A stretch of 64,000 nucleotides of DNA from Nansenia antarctica (lineage: Eukaryota; Chordata; Actinopteri; Argentiniformes; Microstomatidae). Shown piece by piece: positions 21,315 through 31,084 of this stretch. Below the pieces are notes generated by a model that saw nothing but the letters and a program-made list of their open reading frames with translations, was not told where the DNA came from and searched no databases. The DNA lies in NCBI GenBank assembly GCA_963989245.1, contig OZ022351.1:17710321-17774320 (forward strand), read 5' to 3'. Both the position numbers and the translations under genes were made by a program. Every line of letters starts with the position of its first letter. The stretch's first letter is position 1.

Positions 21315-22669
21315 AAAAGGATAAGGAGGAGTTAAGAAAGAGGGCAAGAAAACTCCAGAGAAGCCTAAGAGAGGAGGAAAGTTGTATACGACAGATAGAG
21401 GAACTGGAAGAACAGATAGCTCAAGTGACATCATTTCATACATCCCAGCCGAACCTCTCAAGAGAATATCGTCAAGTGTCATCACATCATACATCCCAGC
21501 CGAACCTCCCAAGGTCTACAGCGACACCAAGGTGGGACGAAAGAACGGAGCCACTAGTAAGCAATTATGGCCTTAGACCAAGAGGGAAGGCATCGGAGGA
21601 AGAGGAAATTCAGGGGATCTTCCCGGTGCTGTTTCGAGATAACAAGATAGAATATCGTCCTTGGGGTCATACAGATCTGTCTGAAGTGATCGAAAAACTC
21701 CCAGTCCTAGAAGATGGGGGTCACCCTTGGACTAACGAGATGGACGTGAGACTGACAGGGACGCAGGCCGCGATGGGAGACCTGAAAAGACTCTTAGCCT
21801 TTATTACAGGATTGGACACCATGCAGGAAATATTGACGAAGGCAGGACTTCATAAATATATCGGTACATCAGTTTATGACCCAGAGCTCTTCGCAGCAAA
21901 CAGAGGCAGGCTGTGGAAGGCAATCAGAGAGACATACCCTACTCACATTCACCCAGACAATATCATCGTGATGCCACTGGGAGAAGATGAGAATCCCAGG
22001 GGTTTCGTAGCCCGTGTGCACTCTCAATGGAGAAGTGTGACAGGGAAGGATGCCGAAGATAACCCGTTAGAAAAAGCCATAATCAGGGAAAAGATTCAAC
22101 AAGGTCTCCCTACCCCAGTTAAGAACAAGTTAGCAGAAGCGGTGGGGCTACGACACATGAACAAGGCTGTTTATATAGACAACGTAGCACACCAAGTAGA
22201 ATTATTTAGAAAGAAGATTCAGATACAGAAGGCACAAGACGAAGACTCACTCAGAAAACTAACTCAAGTACAATTGACTGAAGGCAAGAAAACCAGAGAG
22301 AGAGTGCAGACCATAGCCCTACAGGTCCCATCTCAGCCACAGCAACTGCAAACTGTCCCTCCCCAGTCATACCCACAGGGGCCACAAGGGGGGTATCCAT
22401 ACCCACAGGGGCCACCAGGGGTGCAAGTGGTTCCGTACCAGCCATACAACCAGCCTGGCCAAGGACCACCACAAGAGGGATGGACCGCAGCCGGGAAGAA
22501 GATGTTAGGACCATGTTTCCAATGCGGCCAGGATGGACACTTAGCCCGTACCTGCTGGAAGAAGAACCAGGGGGGCGCAGGGGGGAAACAAAAAGGAAGA
22601 TATAGGCCCCCTGCTACACCGGCTCCAGGAGTGGTGAACCCCTACGGAGGCCCACCAGCTGGGCTATAG
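21311..22669 (+). CDS. Gag, C-terminal frame (capsid and nucleocapsid)
   Basis: 452 codons from a GTG at 21311 (frame open from 21293). A charged predicted coiled coil (about 1-40) is followed by a tandem duplication around HTSQPNL. A capsid-like domain (about 110-320) follows. The Pro/Gln/Gly-rich tail has one CCHC zinc knuckle, C402-x2-C405-x4-H410-x4-C415, which packages genomic RNA. No credible ATG starts it, so it should be made as a continuation of the matrix frame. It ends in TAG at 22667-22669, followed in the same frame by pol, the arrangement used by gammaretroviruses for suppression of a stop codon. Confidence 0.8.
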   Translation: MKKDKEELRKRARKLQRSLREEESCIRQIEELEEQIAQVTSFHTSQPNLSREYRQVSSHHTSQPNLPRSTATPRWDERTEPLVSNYGLRPRGKASEEEEIQGIFPVLFRDNKIEYRPWGHTDLSEVIEKLPVLEDGGHPWTNEMDVRLTGTQAAMGDLKRLLAFITGLDTMQEILTKAGLHKYIGTSVYDPELFAANRGRLWKAIRETYPTHIHPDNIIVMPLGEDENPRGFVARVHSQWRSVTGKDAEDNPLEKAIIREKIQQGLPTPVKNKLAEAVGLRHMNKAVYIDNVAHQVELFRKKIQIQKAQDEDSLRKLTQVQLTEGKKTRERVQTIALQVPSQPQQLQTVPPQSYPQGPQGGYPYPQGPPGVQVVPYQPYNQPGQGPPQEGWTAAGKKMLGPCFQCGQDGHLARTCWKKNQGGAGGKQKGRYRPPATPAPGVVNPYGGPPAGL

Positions 22670-22720
22670 GGGTGCCCAGAAGATCCGAGAGGGGGGTGCC
22701 AGCTGGTGGTGACGAACAGG
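22667..22720 (+). promoter_or_regulatory. Candidate gag-pol stop-codon readthrough site
   Basis: CTA-TAG-GGG joins gag and pol in one frame, with no other stop before protease. Downstream G/C-rich sequence (GGGGTGCCC and the self-complementary CCAGCTGG) could form the RNA structure that stimulates suppression. The structure is inferred, not folded. Confidence 0.6.
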
Positions 22721-25700
22721 CCTGAAGATGAACCTACCATATGGGTGTCGGTCAACCAACGTCCATTAGAATTGATGGTGGACAGTGGAGCAGCCTACAC
22801 CTGTCTGAAGCCTGAAGATGCCACGCACCTTCCTATGTCTGGGAAATATGTGAAGACAATCGGATTCGAGGGAATTAAACAGCTGATCCCTACTACTGAG
22901 CTTGTAAGCTTAGAGTACAAAGGACAGAGAGCAGATCTGTCAATACTTGTATCAGAACACACGCCAATAGGGCTACTAGGGAGAGATGCACTATGCCAAT
23001 TGAACTGTACAGTGAAATGCACACCTGACGGCTGTCGGGTGACAGTGCCACAAGAGAACAGACAGCTGTCTGTCATGATGGACAACAACGCATCTATGGT
23101 GTATTGGGTGGGAGGGCTTAGCCCAGACCTAATGGAACCAGCAAGGATGTGGGACAATTATATCCTGGCACACATGTCCGAGGCCAGAAGGCCTACTGAT
23201 CCATTGCATTGTACACTCCAGTATTTTAGAGAAGTTGCAGATGCAAACCCAGATGAGTGGCTGAAGCATCAGCCAAAACAGGTACAGCTTAGTACAAGTT
23301 GTATAATCCTAGGCCCTCAGGGAGTGGCTATGAAGATAAACAGTGACACTTATCTAGATCAGGAGCATAAGATTGAGGGTAGCATCCCTCATGTGACACT
23401 TATGATATCTGAACACTATAAACAGAAGCATTTAGGGGCAATGATGGCAGACTCAGAAAAAGCCAGATTTGTAACGACAAAAGAAAACCCTGCTATCTGG
23501 AGGAGCATTGATGGACAGTTCACAAAACTGATGATCTCTGCTCAAGGAATAGGACATCCGCAGACTGTGAAGCTAATGAATCAGCTAATCCTTCCTGTAC
23601 AACCTGAAAAAGACCTCAGAGAAGAAATGATACAGAATGTGCCAGCAGACCTGTGGGCAAAGAACAGTACAGACATTGGATTTGTGAAATCAGCTCGTCC
23701 ATTGAGAGTTGAACTCATACCGGGTGCAAAACCCCCTTGGAAAAACCAATACCCATTGAAGCAGGAAGCAATTGATGGAATTGAGCCACAGATCAAAGGA
23801 TTGTTAGAGGCAGGAGTCTTGAAGATAACTCAATATCCGTTAAGTAACACACCTCTTCTGCCAGTAACGAAACCTGATGGTTCATATCGTCTGGTACATG
23901 ACCTACGGGCTGTGAATGAGGTAGTTGTCAGCTATCCAGCCGAAGTTCCTGATCCTCATGTGCTGTTGACTCAGATTCCATCTACAGCCAAAGTATTTAC
24001 AGTGATTGATTTATGCGGGGCTTTCTTTTCTATACCTCTTAGTGTAGAAAGTCAAGGGTTATTTGGGTTTACCTACAAAGGTCAACATTATCAATATACC
24101 AGAATGCCACAAGGGTACAAACACAGTCCTCATGTTTTTAATCAGGTCTTGAAGGAGGACTTAGACGGGTTAGGGCAGACGATAAGTAGTACTGCCATTC
24201 AGTACATGGATGACATACTCCTTTGTGCCCCAGATGAAGAAACATGTCACAGGGATTCCGTTAAACTGTTAAAGGTTTTGGCGGAGAAGGGACACAAGGT
24301 GTCTAAAAAGAAGCTACAGTATTGCCAGGAAAAGGTAACTTACTTAGGACAATCTATTACACAGGGACATCGCAGTGTCACTAACGAACACTTGGAAGCT
24401 ATTCAGAAGGCTCCAAAACCACGAACGGTTAGGGAAATGATGATGTTTTTGGGCATTACTGGGTATAGTTCAGCATGGGTGGAGGATTACACTAGACTGG
24501 TCGCTCCATTGAGGGGGATGATTAAGGAAACAGGTAGTGATAAACTCCAATGTTGCATTACTTGGACAAGGGAAGCTGATTTGGCGTTTGAAACAATTAA
24601 ACACAAATTACAAGAAGCGCCAGCTTTAGCGCTTCCAGATTATTCCAAAGAATTTGGATTGTATGTTTCTTCTTCAGCCAAAGGGAAGTATGCCTGCGCT
24701 GTTCTTACGCAACCAACAGGCATTGGACCTAGTCCACAGCCCATAGCCTATTACTCTGTCGCATATTCAGAGGTAGAAATGGGTTTCGCGCCATGCTACA
24801 GAGCAATGGCCGGGGCATATCTTATGTACGAGAAGGCAACAACCTTAACAATGGGGTACCCAATTACCATTCTCTGCCACCACAGTCTAAGGAATCTTTT
24901 GAATCAAGGCAAGTATACTTTGACGATGCCTAGGATTAGGAATTATTACAGGATGTTGGAAAGAGAAGATGTAACATTACTAAGATGTAACACACTTAAC
25001 CCAGCAGAGACCTTGCCAACCCCAGAAGATGGGGAACCACACGATTGTGTGAAGGAAGCTATGAGGTACTCTAAGCTTAGAGCAGATCTACTAGCTTTGC
25101 CTTTAAAGGAAGCTGACGTTGAGTATTGGACTGATGGATCTTGTTACCGGGTAGGAGAAAGTTTACGTGCTGGGTATGCCATAGTCCGATCCCAAAATTC
25201 AGGGTTCATTGTGGAACAAGCCGAGGCTGTTCCTCAGCCTTGTTCAGCTCAATTGGCTGAGTTAATTGCCCTCACAGAAGCATGCAACTTGGGAACCGGA
25301 CGAAGAGTGACAGTGTACACCGACTCTGCCTACGCCCATAATGTGTGTCATCTACATGGAGCTGTATGGAAGGGACGGGGTTTTAAGAAAACTGATGGTT
25401 CGCCTATTCAGCACCACGCTCAAATCATGAAGCTGTTACAAGCCATGATGAAACCAAGGGAATTAGCCATAGTGAAGTGTGCCGCACACAGATCTGACTC
25501 ATCACATGTCACACAAGGTAACAGGGCTGCAGATGATGCAGCCAAAGCCATTACAGGAGCAGACAAAGCAGGTAAAGTTCTGCTGGTCACACATGAAGCA
25601 CAGTTACAGGGCATGGTCACGCTTGAGGATTTGTTGATGTTACAGAGTGGGGCAAATGCGCTAGACAAAAACCTATGGTTAACAAGGGGGGCTAGTCAGG

Positions 25701-27190
25701 ATGACACAGGTCTATGGAGAAATCATGAGGGACTGGTTGTGGCACCCCCAGATTTATTAGGCATGCTGATACAGGAAGCCCATGGATTAGCTCATGTGGC
25801 CAGGGGGGAGGTAAGACGCAAGATCACCAAGGAATATGGTTTTTGGGCTCCATATTTATTGGAACAAATAGACCATATCCTTGGTCAATGTGTGGTCTGT
25901 TTGAAAAACAATATCAGACCTGGAATACCAGTGGGAACTGGGCATATCCCTACCCCAAACGGGCCAATGAAACACTTGGTGATTGACTATGTGGACATGA
26001 TTCGTCCTGTTGCAGGATACAGGTACATGTTAGTTGTAGTGGACAGGTTCAGCAGATGGGTAGAAGCATGCCCCACTCGAAAAAAGGATGCTCAGTCTGT
26101 AGCAAAGTTCCTATGCAGGGAATTCATACCTAGGTTTGGAATTCCAGATAGGATAGCGTCAGACAATGGTAAGGAATTTGTGGATAAGACGGTAAAGCTT
26201 ATACTACAAAAGTTGGGAATCAAGCAGAGATTTGGGTGTATTTACTCACCTCAAAGCCAGGGGATGGTAGAGAGGATGAACGGGGTCCTTAAGAACCGTC
26301 TTTCTAAGGTCTGTCAGCATACAGGTCTTAATTGGGTGGAAGGACTCCCTCTTGCATTGATGGCCTGTCGTTCCAGTGAGATTCGAGGGCTGCACTTGAC
26401 TCCCCATGAACTGGCTATGGGGAGAATAATGACAGCTCCCTGTGCACGAACCAGTGGGAAAGGGCCAAGTTTGGCTCTCTTGGAGAGTGACATGAAAGCC
26501 TATGTACAGTACATGACTAACCGGCAAAAGAGTATCTCTTCTTATGTGCTCCACAAACAGGAACGTGAAGAGGAGGTGAACGCACAGGAGAGGAAGGACG
26601 CGTTGCAACCGGGTGACAAAGTATACGTGAAGGTCTACAGACGGAAGTGGCATGAGGCTCGACGGGAAGGACCATACGAGGTCGTTCGGTGCACTGGGAC
26701 TGCCATCCAAATCAAGGGGTCCCCCACCTGGTATCACGTTCATCACTGCATCAAGGCACCCAATGAGGACGATGAGGGAGAGCCTCAGCAGGATGGTGAG
26801 GAGACCCCTGGGGACGAGGAAGTCCACAGCTTGGACATCCAGGCTGACGAAGATGTTGGTGAGTATCTGCGCCGTGATGCAGATGATGCCGGGGGCCTCG
26901 TCCCAGACCCTGTCCAGCCCAGAGATGAGTGGGCCAATGGAGATCGTGAAGGACCAAGGGACTGCGACACCCCTCTTGGGGGTTCTACCAAGCCTGGTGT
27001 TGCCCCTGTTGTCACCCCTTCCGACCCTGACAATGCTCCAGACGGAGATGTCAGCAACCCGGGCGGCTGCCCGGACCAAGGTACCATTGAGAGACACAGA
27101 CCTGTCAGTGATACACCCCAACCAGACAGATCCCGTGATACACCAAGGCCAATTAGGAGGAAACTCAAGCCATGCCGTTTCAGAGACTAA
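22670..27190 (+). CDS. Pol polyprotein (PR, 2H-like segment, RT, RNase H, IN)
   Basis: Numbered from the GTG at 22706 (1494 residues). Protease: MVDSGAAYTCL, D26. Residues about 125-280 are an unusual insertion with LHCTLQYF (H168, T170) and IPHVTLMIS (H229, T231), the paired H-x-T-L signature of 2H phosphoesterases. RT: about 325-620 with YMDD at 500-503. RNase H: WTDGS (D810), AELIAL (E852), YTDSAYA (D873), ADDAAK. Integrase: H1026/H1030 with C1062/C1065, then a DD(35)E core with D1094 (VIDYVD), D1153 (SDNGKE) and E1189 (MVERMN). The C-terminal 150 residues are acidic and proline-rich and overlap the env frame. The pol frame has no stop or shift. Reverse transcription and integration are inferred from family motifs. 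The role of the 2H-like segment is unknown. Confidence 0.92.
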   Translation, partial: GCPEDPRGGCQLVVTNRPEDEPTIWVSVNQRPLELMVDSGAAYTCLKPEDATHLPMSGKYVKTIGFEGIKQLIPTTELVSLEYKGQRADLSILVSEHTPIGLLGRDALCQLNCTVKCTPDGCRVTVPQENRQLSVMMDNNASMVYWVGGLSPDLMEPARMWDNYILAHMSEARRPTDPLHCTLQYFREVADANPDEWLKHQPKQVQLSTSCIILGPQGVAMKINSDTYLDQEHKIEGSIPHVTLMISEHYKQKHLGAMMADSEKARFVTTKENPAIWRSIDGQFTKLMISAQGIGHPQTVKLMNQLILPVQPEKDLREEMIQNVPADLWAKNSTDIGFVKSARPLRVELIPGAKPPWKNQYPLKQEAIDGIEPQIKGLLEAGVLKITQYPLSNTPLLPVTKPDGSYRLVHDLRAVNEVVVSYPAEVPDPHVLLTQIPSTAKVFTVIDLCGAFFSIPLSVESQGLFGFTYKGQHYQYTRMPQGYKHSPHVFNQVLKEDLDGLGQTISSTAIQYMDDILLCAPDEETCHRDSVKLLKVLAEKGHKVSKKKLQYCQEKVTYLGQSITQGHRSVTNEHLEAIQKAPKPRTVREMMMFLGITGYSSAWVEDYTRLVAPLRGMIKETGSDKLQCCITWTREADLAFETIKHKLQEAPALALPDYSKEFGLYVSSSAKGKYACAVLTQPTGIGPSPQPIAYYSVAYSEVEMGFAPCYRAMAGAYLMYEKATTLTMGYPITILCHHSLRNLLNQGKYTLTMPRIRNYYRMLEREDVTLLRCNTLNPAETLPTPEDGEPHDCVKEAMRYSKLRADLLALPLKEADVEYWTDGSCYRVGESLRAGYAIVRSQNSGFIVEQAEAVPQPCSAQLAELIALTEACNLGTGRRVTVYTDSAYAHNVCHLHGAVWKGRGFKKTDGSPIQHHAQIMKLLQAMMKPRELAIVKCAAHRSDSSHVTQGNRAADDAAKAITGADKAGKVLLVTHEAQLQGMVTLEDLLMLQSGANALDKNLWLTRGASQDDTGLWRNHEGLVVAPPDLLGMLIQEAHGLAHVARGEVRRKITKEYGFWAPYLLEQIDHILGQCVVCLKNNIRPGIPVGTGHIPTPNGPMKHLVIDYVDMIRPVAGYRYMLVVVDRFSRWVEACPTRKKDAQSVAKFLCREFIPRFGIPDRIASDNGKEFVDKTVKLILQKLGIKQRFGCIYSPQSQGMVERMNGVLKNRLSKVCQHTGLNWVEGLPLALMACRSSEIRGLHLTPHELAMGRIMTAPCARTSGKGPSLALLESDMKAYVQYMTNRQKSISSYVLHKQEREEEVNAQERKDALQPGDKVYVKVYRRKWHEARREGPYEVVRCTGTAIQIKGSPTWYHVHHCIKAPNEDDEGEPQQDGEETPGDEEVHSLDIQADEDVGEYLRRDADDAGGLVPDPVQPRDEWANGDREGPRDCDTPLGGSTKPGVAPVVTPSDPDNAPDGDVSNPGGCPDQGTIERHRPVSDTPQPDRSRDTPRPIRRKLKPCRFRD

Positions 27191-29192
27191 TATACCCCTT
27201 AGTGTTCCTACCCCATTGACTTCCTTGGACAATGTTACACTTCACTCACACACTGTTATGCCTGGACGTCAGAAAAGAATGATCACAGCAGGTAGATCTT
27301 TTATTTGCCCACATTCACGTTGTACTGTTGATGATTGTTTGATCTATACCGCCGAAGCGGACGAGTGGTATTTACTGGATGCTAAATATGTTACACTTAA
27401 TCAACACTCAAGCAACACGCAAGAAACTCGTGTGACATTAACTAATGTTGACAAGGTGTTGAACTCGTATTGGTGTGCTAGACGTAATATCGGTGAACAG
27501 GTGTCTAGTGAATCCAACAATTTCAAGGACAAAGTTTGTAGGAACACTCCTGACTATCCACACTACTATAGGTTGGACTGTGAGAAATTTGTGCATGAAT
27601 ATGTTCACGTTGAGTTACCAGGAAAGGTTGAAAATGTTGCTGTGAAGGCTTCTACGAAGGTGATTGTAGTCGCTACTGACGATTATTTGTTGTATGATTC
27701 TAATCACCTGGGGACACGGTCCCACCCTAATTCTGCCACTAGTATCATGAAAGATTTTGCTTCAAAAATGAATTATTCTGATTGCTGGATTTGTCAACAG
27801 GTCCCTGTAAGTACATCTGCTCCTATGTTTTTCCCCATACCGTTAACTAAAGCAGAATGGTTTCAATATAATTGGCAGGGTTTAGCCCAATTTGTTTTAC
27901 AGGGCAAGAACCAGAGCTCTTCTTGTCAGCCCAGCACGATTCTGGTTCCTTTAAATTCTTCCTATGCAGGTGTGGATATTGGTGTGTTGGAACGTCTGAC
28001 AGCAGCAGTTAACGAACACCATAGGCCTAGCGGTGTGGGGAAGGTTATTATTGATAGGCTTACACATTTGTCACAACCAACAGGTCCGAAGAAGATATAT
28101 ATTATCCAAGCTATGTTCGTTCAATTGAATGGTACTGCATTGAGTCCTCATCTGTTATGTTCTGGGAGTGTGACTTCTACACGGTGGAGAAGTTCAGTTG
28201 TTATTTCTGGATTGAAATGTAAAGTTGTTGATTGTGCTATGGTGCCTCAAATGAAATTACATGATACCAATACTACCAGACGGCAGAAAGGCACCACGCA
28301 GCTTAAGGTCATGCCTCTCGTAAATATTACAACCTGTATTGACATACAATCTCGGCTCAAGGGCAGCGCGCTTCGTCAGCTAGGGGCCGCGTCTTGTATA
28401 GGTGGTGTCATTTTCCCGTATCCTGGTACAGAGCTTCAACTCCCGGAGGGTGTGTTTCTTGTGTGTGATAATAATGCATTCTCTAAGCTTCCTGCTTTGA
28501 GTGAGGGTCTTTGTTATTTAGCTCATCTGATACCTTTGATTAGGAAAGTTACTCGGGAAGAGATGTCTGTACTTCACAAACAAGCAACCCATCGTAGTCG
28601 TAGGGCGTTATCTACCGCTCAGAAGTTTTTTGGCCTAATATTCCCAAGTTATGGTGTCTACAACTCTCAGACTGAATTAAGTGCCCTATCATCCGTTCTT
28701 GAAAAACACATTAATGCTTCGGATGCTGTAGTATCTGCCCTGGCTACTGAATTGACTGAAACTAAGAATGTAGCTCTCCAAAATAGAATGGCTTTGGACA
28801 TTATTTTGGCCAGTCAGGGTGGTACTTGTGCTTTGATAGGCGGTGAATGTTGCAGTTATATTTCGGATTCTGGTAACGCTCTGTATGATTTCCATGAATC
28901 TAACAAGAAGGGTATAGAGGATTTACATAAAGAACACGGTTGGAATACATTGGATTTCTTTGATTCTGCTTTTTCAGGTATTGGTAATATGATCAGGTCC
29001 GTCGCTATTATTCTTGTTGTCATTATCATCTGTATTATGTTACTTGGTATTTTAATCAAATGTTTTGGAAAGTGTATTTCTGATGTTCCGGTTAATGCTT
29101 TAATGATGGCCGACATAGCTGATGAGCAAAAGCTGGATTCTGCTTTGCTTTCTGATTTTGTTTCCTCTTTTGATGATTTGTTTATTAAGTGA
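26925..29192 (+). CDS. Env glycoprotein precursor
   Basis: 755 codons from the proposed start at 26925. The frame is open upstream to 26652 but that part lies inside pol. A possible splice acceptor, CCTGTCCAG, ends at 26917, just before this ATG. A hydrophobic stretch (about 15-32) may be the signal peptide. The surface subunit has CWIC (287-290), a CXXC motif as in gamma-type envelopes. RSRR (557-560) is a furin site. The transmembrane subunit has a heptad-like region, then CX6CC (C635, C642, C643), a membrane anchor at about 692-712 and a 40-residue tail. These features fit covalently linked gamma-type Env. There is no internal stop. The first 266 bases overlap pol in another frame. The start codon and splice sites are inferred. 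Confidence 0.85.
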   Translation: MSGPMEIVKDQGTATPLLGVLPSLVLPLLSPLPTLTMLQTEMSATRAAARTKVPLRDTDLSVIHPNQTDPVIHQGQLGGNSSHAVSETNIPLSVPTPLTSLDNVTLHSHTVMPGRQKRMITAGRSFICPHSRCTVDDCLIYTAEADEWYLLDAKYVTLNQHSSNTQETRVTLTNVDKVLNSYWCARRNIGEQVSSESNNFKDKVCRNTPDYPHYYRLDCEKFVHEYVHVELPGKVENVAVKASTKVIVVATDDYLLYDSNHLGTRSHPNSATSIMKDFASKMNYSDCWICQQVPVSTSAPMFFPIPLTKAEWFQYNWQGLAQFVLQGKNQSSSCQPSTILVPLNSSYAGVDIGVLERLTAAVNEHHRPSGVGKVIIDRLTHLSQPTGPKKIYIIQAMFVQLNGTALSPHLLCSGSVTSTRWRSSVVISGLKCKVVDCAMVPQMKLHDTNTTRRQKGTTQLKVMPLVNITTCIDIQSRLKGSALRQLGAASCIGGVIFPYPGTELQLPEGVFLVCDNNAFSKLPALSEGLCYLAHLIPLIRKVTREEMSVLHKQATHRSRRALSTAQKFFGLIFPSYGVYNSQTELSALSSVLEKHINASDAVVSALATELTETKNVALQNRMALDIILASQGGTCALIGGECCSYISDSGNALYDFHESNKKGIEDLHKEHGWNTLDFFDSAFSGIGNMIRSVAIILVVIIICIMLLGILIKCFGKCISDVPVNALMMADIADEQKLDSALLSDFVSSFDDLFIK

Positions 29193-29583
29193 TGTTTTGT
29201 GATTGTTTGCTTCGGTTCCTGTTTGTTTCTTTCTATATCATGTGATTGATGTCGGTTGTGAAGTGATGTAATGGTTACGCGACAATGGAAGCTCCTGACT
29301 ATGAAAGTGTTATCAATCTGAGACAGCGGTAAAGGCTGTTCTCCAACTGGGGCCATGTGCTAGCAACCTCTGACCCTGCCGCTTCGGACGAGGGAAACAT
29401 CGGTCGTTGGAAATTTCTGTATCTCAGTTTTTGTATTATGCATGATGAACTGAGTGATGTGTTGATGTGTTGATGTGTTGATGTGTTGATGTGTTGATGT
29501 GTTGATATAGTTGATGGGTCGATGTAGTTTTTCTGTCTGTCGTTTAGTTTCGGAACACACTCTGCGTGTTCCGAGGGGGGCTG
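29193..29583 (+). other. env-LTR spacer with tandem repeat and purine tract
   Basis: Short 3' non-coding region with a 10-bp tandem repeat (GATGTGTTGAT-like, about 29455-29508) and the polypurine tract GAGGGGGG at 29573-29580, just before the 3' LTR. Confidence 0.75.
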
Positions 29584-30233
29584 TGTAGTGTATTTTCATA
29601 TGACGTAGCCATGGCAACCCAACGGCCACGTAGTGAAAGCAACACAGTAGGAGACTCTGTTTGACTCCCTCTTTACTCATCCAGGGCTTGCTTGAGGGCA
29701 GAAACATATTTGTCATTTATCTGATTCGTTCCCCTATTCACTAGATAACCGTCCGTTTGTGTTGTTTCTGTTAGGAGAGATAGGGAGAGACACACGGTGG
29801 CCTTTTGACAATGCATGTGCAGAGGATGGAATGTCATCATGGGAGGATAATTGCATTGGGGTCCGAGTCAGCAAGACGGCCATAACATAGGTTGCATTGG
29901 AATTGTATTAGTGCATTATAATAAGACAATGACATCCTATTTGCAGGACGGAGAATGGCCTCACCTACTACCAAATTAAAGTGACGTGGACTCTGTTTAG
30001 TTGGCTCAGCGAAATAATAGTGACAGGGTATAAAGCCCTCTACGCAGATGGACTCTGCCTCTTTATTTTCTTCACATCCATATTTTTGACTTCATCCTGT
30101 GACCGATTCGGACCATCAGCTCCATTGAGGGGCCATGCTGTGTAACCTGCTTTTTTGAATAAACAAGTCTTAAATTTGCTCAAGAACTCTTCTTCATTTT
30201 TAGTAAGTAACAGATACCAAAATATATACGAAA
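29584..30233 (+). repeat. Retroviral 3' LTR
   Basis: 650-bp match to the 5' LTR with no difference seen. TATA box at 30029-30034, AATAAA at 30158-30163. Followed by the GTAT duplication at 30234-30237. Confidence 0.93.
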
Positions 30234-30237
30234 GTAT

Positions 30238-30475
30238 CCAACTGCTTGTCTAAACGATTCATGACCTATAATATAGAGCCGTGCATTCACATGAAAGCTA
30301 TTTCAGTTGCCTTGAGGGTTCTGCATGAGAGATTAATAATGTAATTGTGTAAAACCAGAATTAGGGAGATGTACCCTGCGGGCGTACAGACTGAAGCATG
30401 ATCCACCCAGCCTGGTAGTGAGACACTTTGTATTTCTCCATAAAGAGTCAGTAATAGCACACACACACACACACA

Positions 30476-30525
<50 letters not shown>

Positions 30526-30724
30526 AATCCAACAGATTTAACAAGGTAGGTCAGGGTGTTCATTTCACCATGCTGAAGGGGTTTCGTCAGACTCGTGTCC
30601 TGACCTGTGCTCTGGGGGAGTTGGCAGGGTGAAGCTGTGGCTCATCCACTAATTAATGCAGAGGGTGTGATCTCTCACCACCAGTCTCGTGTCTTATAGA
30701 CTAATTGATCTGTTTCACAATCTC
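30238..30724. other. Non-coding with CA microsatellite
   Basis: CA tract at about 30459-30521. No gene recognised. Confidence 0.55.
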
Positions 30725-30915
30725 CAAAGTGGCCTTGCGGTCGTTAGAGTGTCCGCCCTGAGATTGGGAGGTCGTGAGTTCGATCCCCGGCCGAGTCATA
30801 CCAAAGACTATAGAAATGGTACCCGATCCTCCCTGCTTGGCACTCAGCACTAAAGGGTTGGATTGGGGGTAAGACCCTGCGATAAACCAGCGTCATGTCC
30901 AGGGGGTGCACTTGT
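30725..30915 (+). mobile_element. tRNA-derived SINE
   Basis: TTGCGGTCGTTAGAGTGTCC (A-box region) and GAGTTCGATCCCC (B box) form a tRNA-like head. The body reads GTCATACCAAAGACTATAG and continues into CCCTGCTTGGCACTCAGCAC. This looks like a dispersed fish SINE from its structure. Confidence 0.7.
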
Positions 30916-31084
30916 ACATCAAGCCGCCTCACGCTATGGGCCATTAGGCTCGAGAGAACCATCGGTTCTCAAGGCTACTACAAGGAGTGGTACCTAGGCT
31001 ACATATTACACACAAATAATCCACACCAATAAATGACTAAGCAGGGAGTGAAATTCTCTGGTGTCACCCTAATTTTTAATTTTA

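Larger units (their letters stand above)
17917..30233 (+). mobile_element. Complete endogenous retrovirus (LTR-gag-pol-env-LTR)
   Basis: A 12,317-bp provirus with 650-bp LTRs that I read as identical and a GTAT target duplication. Order: 5' LTR, 2-kb leader, gag in two overlapping frames, UAG, pol (protease, a 2H-like segment, RT, RNase H, integrase), env overlapping the end of pol, a short TGATGTGT tandem repeat, purine tract, 3' LTR. Readthrough-type gag-pol, YMDD RT and an env with CWIC, a furin site and CX6CC place it near gamma/epsilon-type fish retroviruses. The length exceeds that of typical gammaretroviruses, mainly from the leader and the extra pol segment. The only clear break is the gag frame change. 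Insertion must be very recent. Confidence 0.95.

Noticed and set aside
26246..27232. 328-codon antisense frame across the end of retroviral pol
   Set aside because: It mirrors the codon pattern of pol/env on the other strand, has no start context or recognisable domain, and the sense frames carry clear retroviral motifs.
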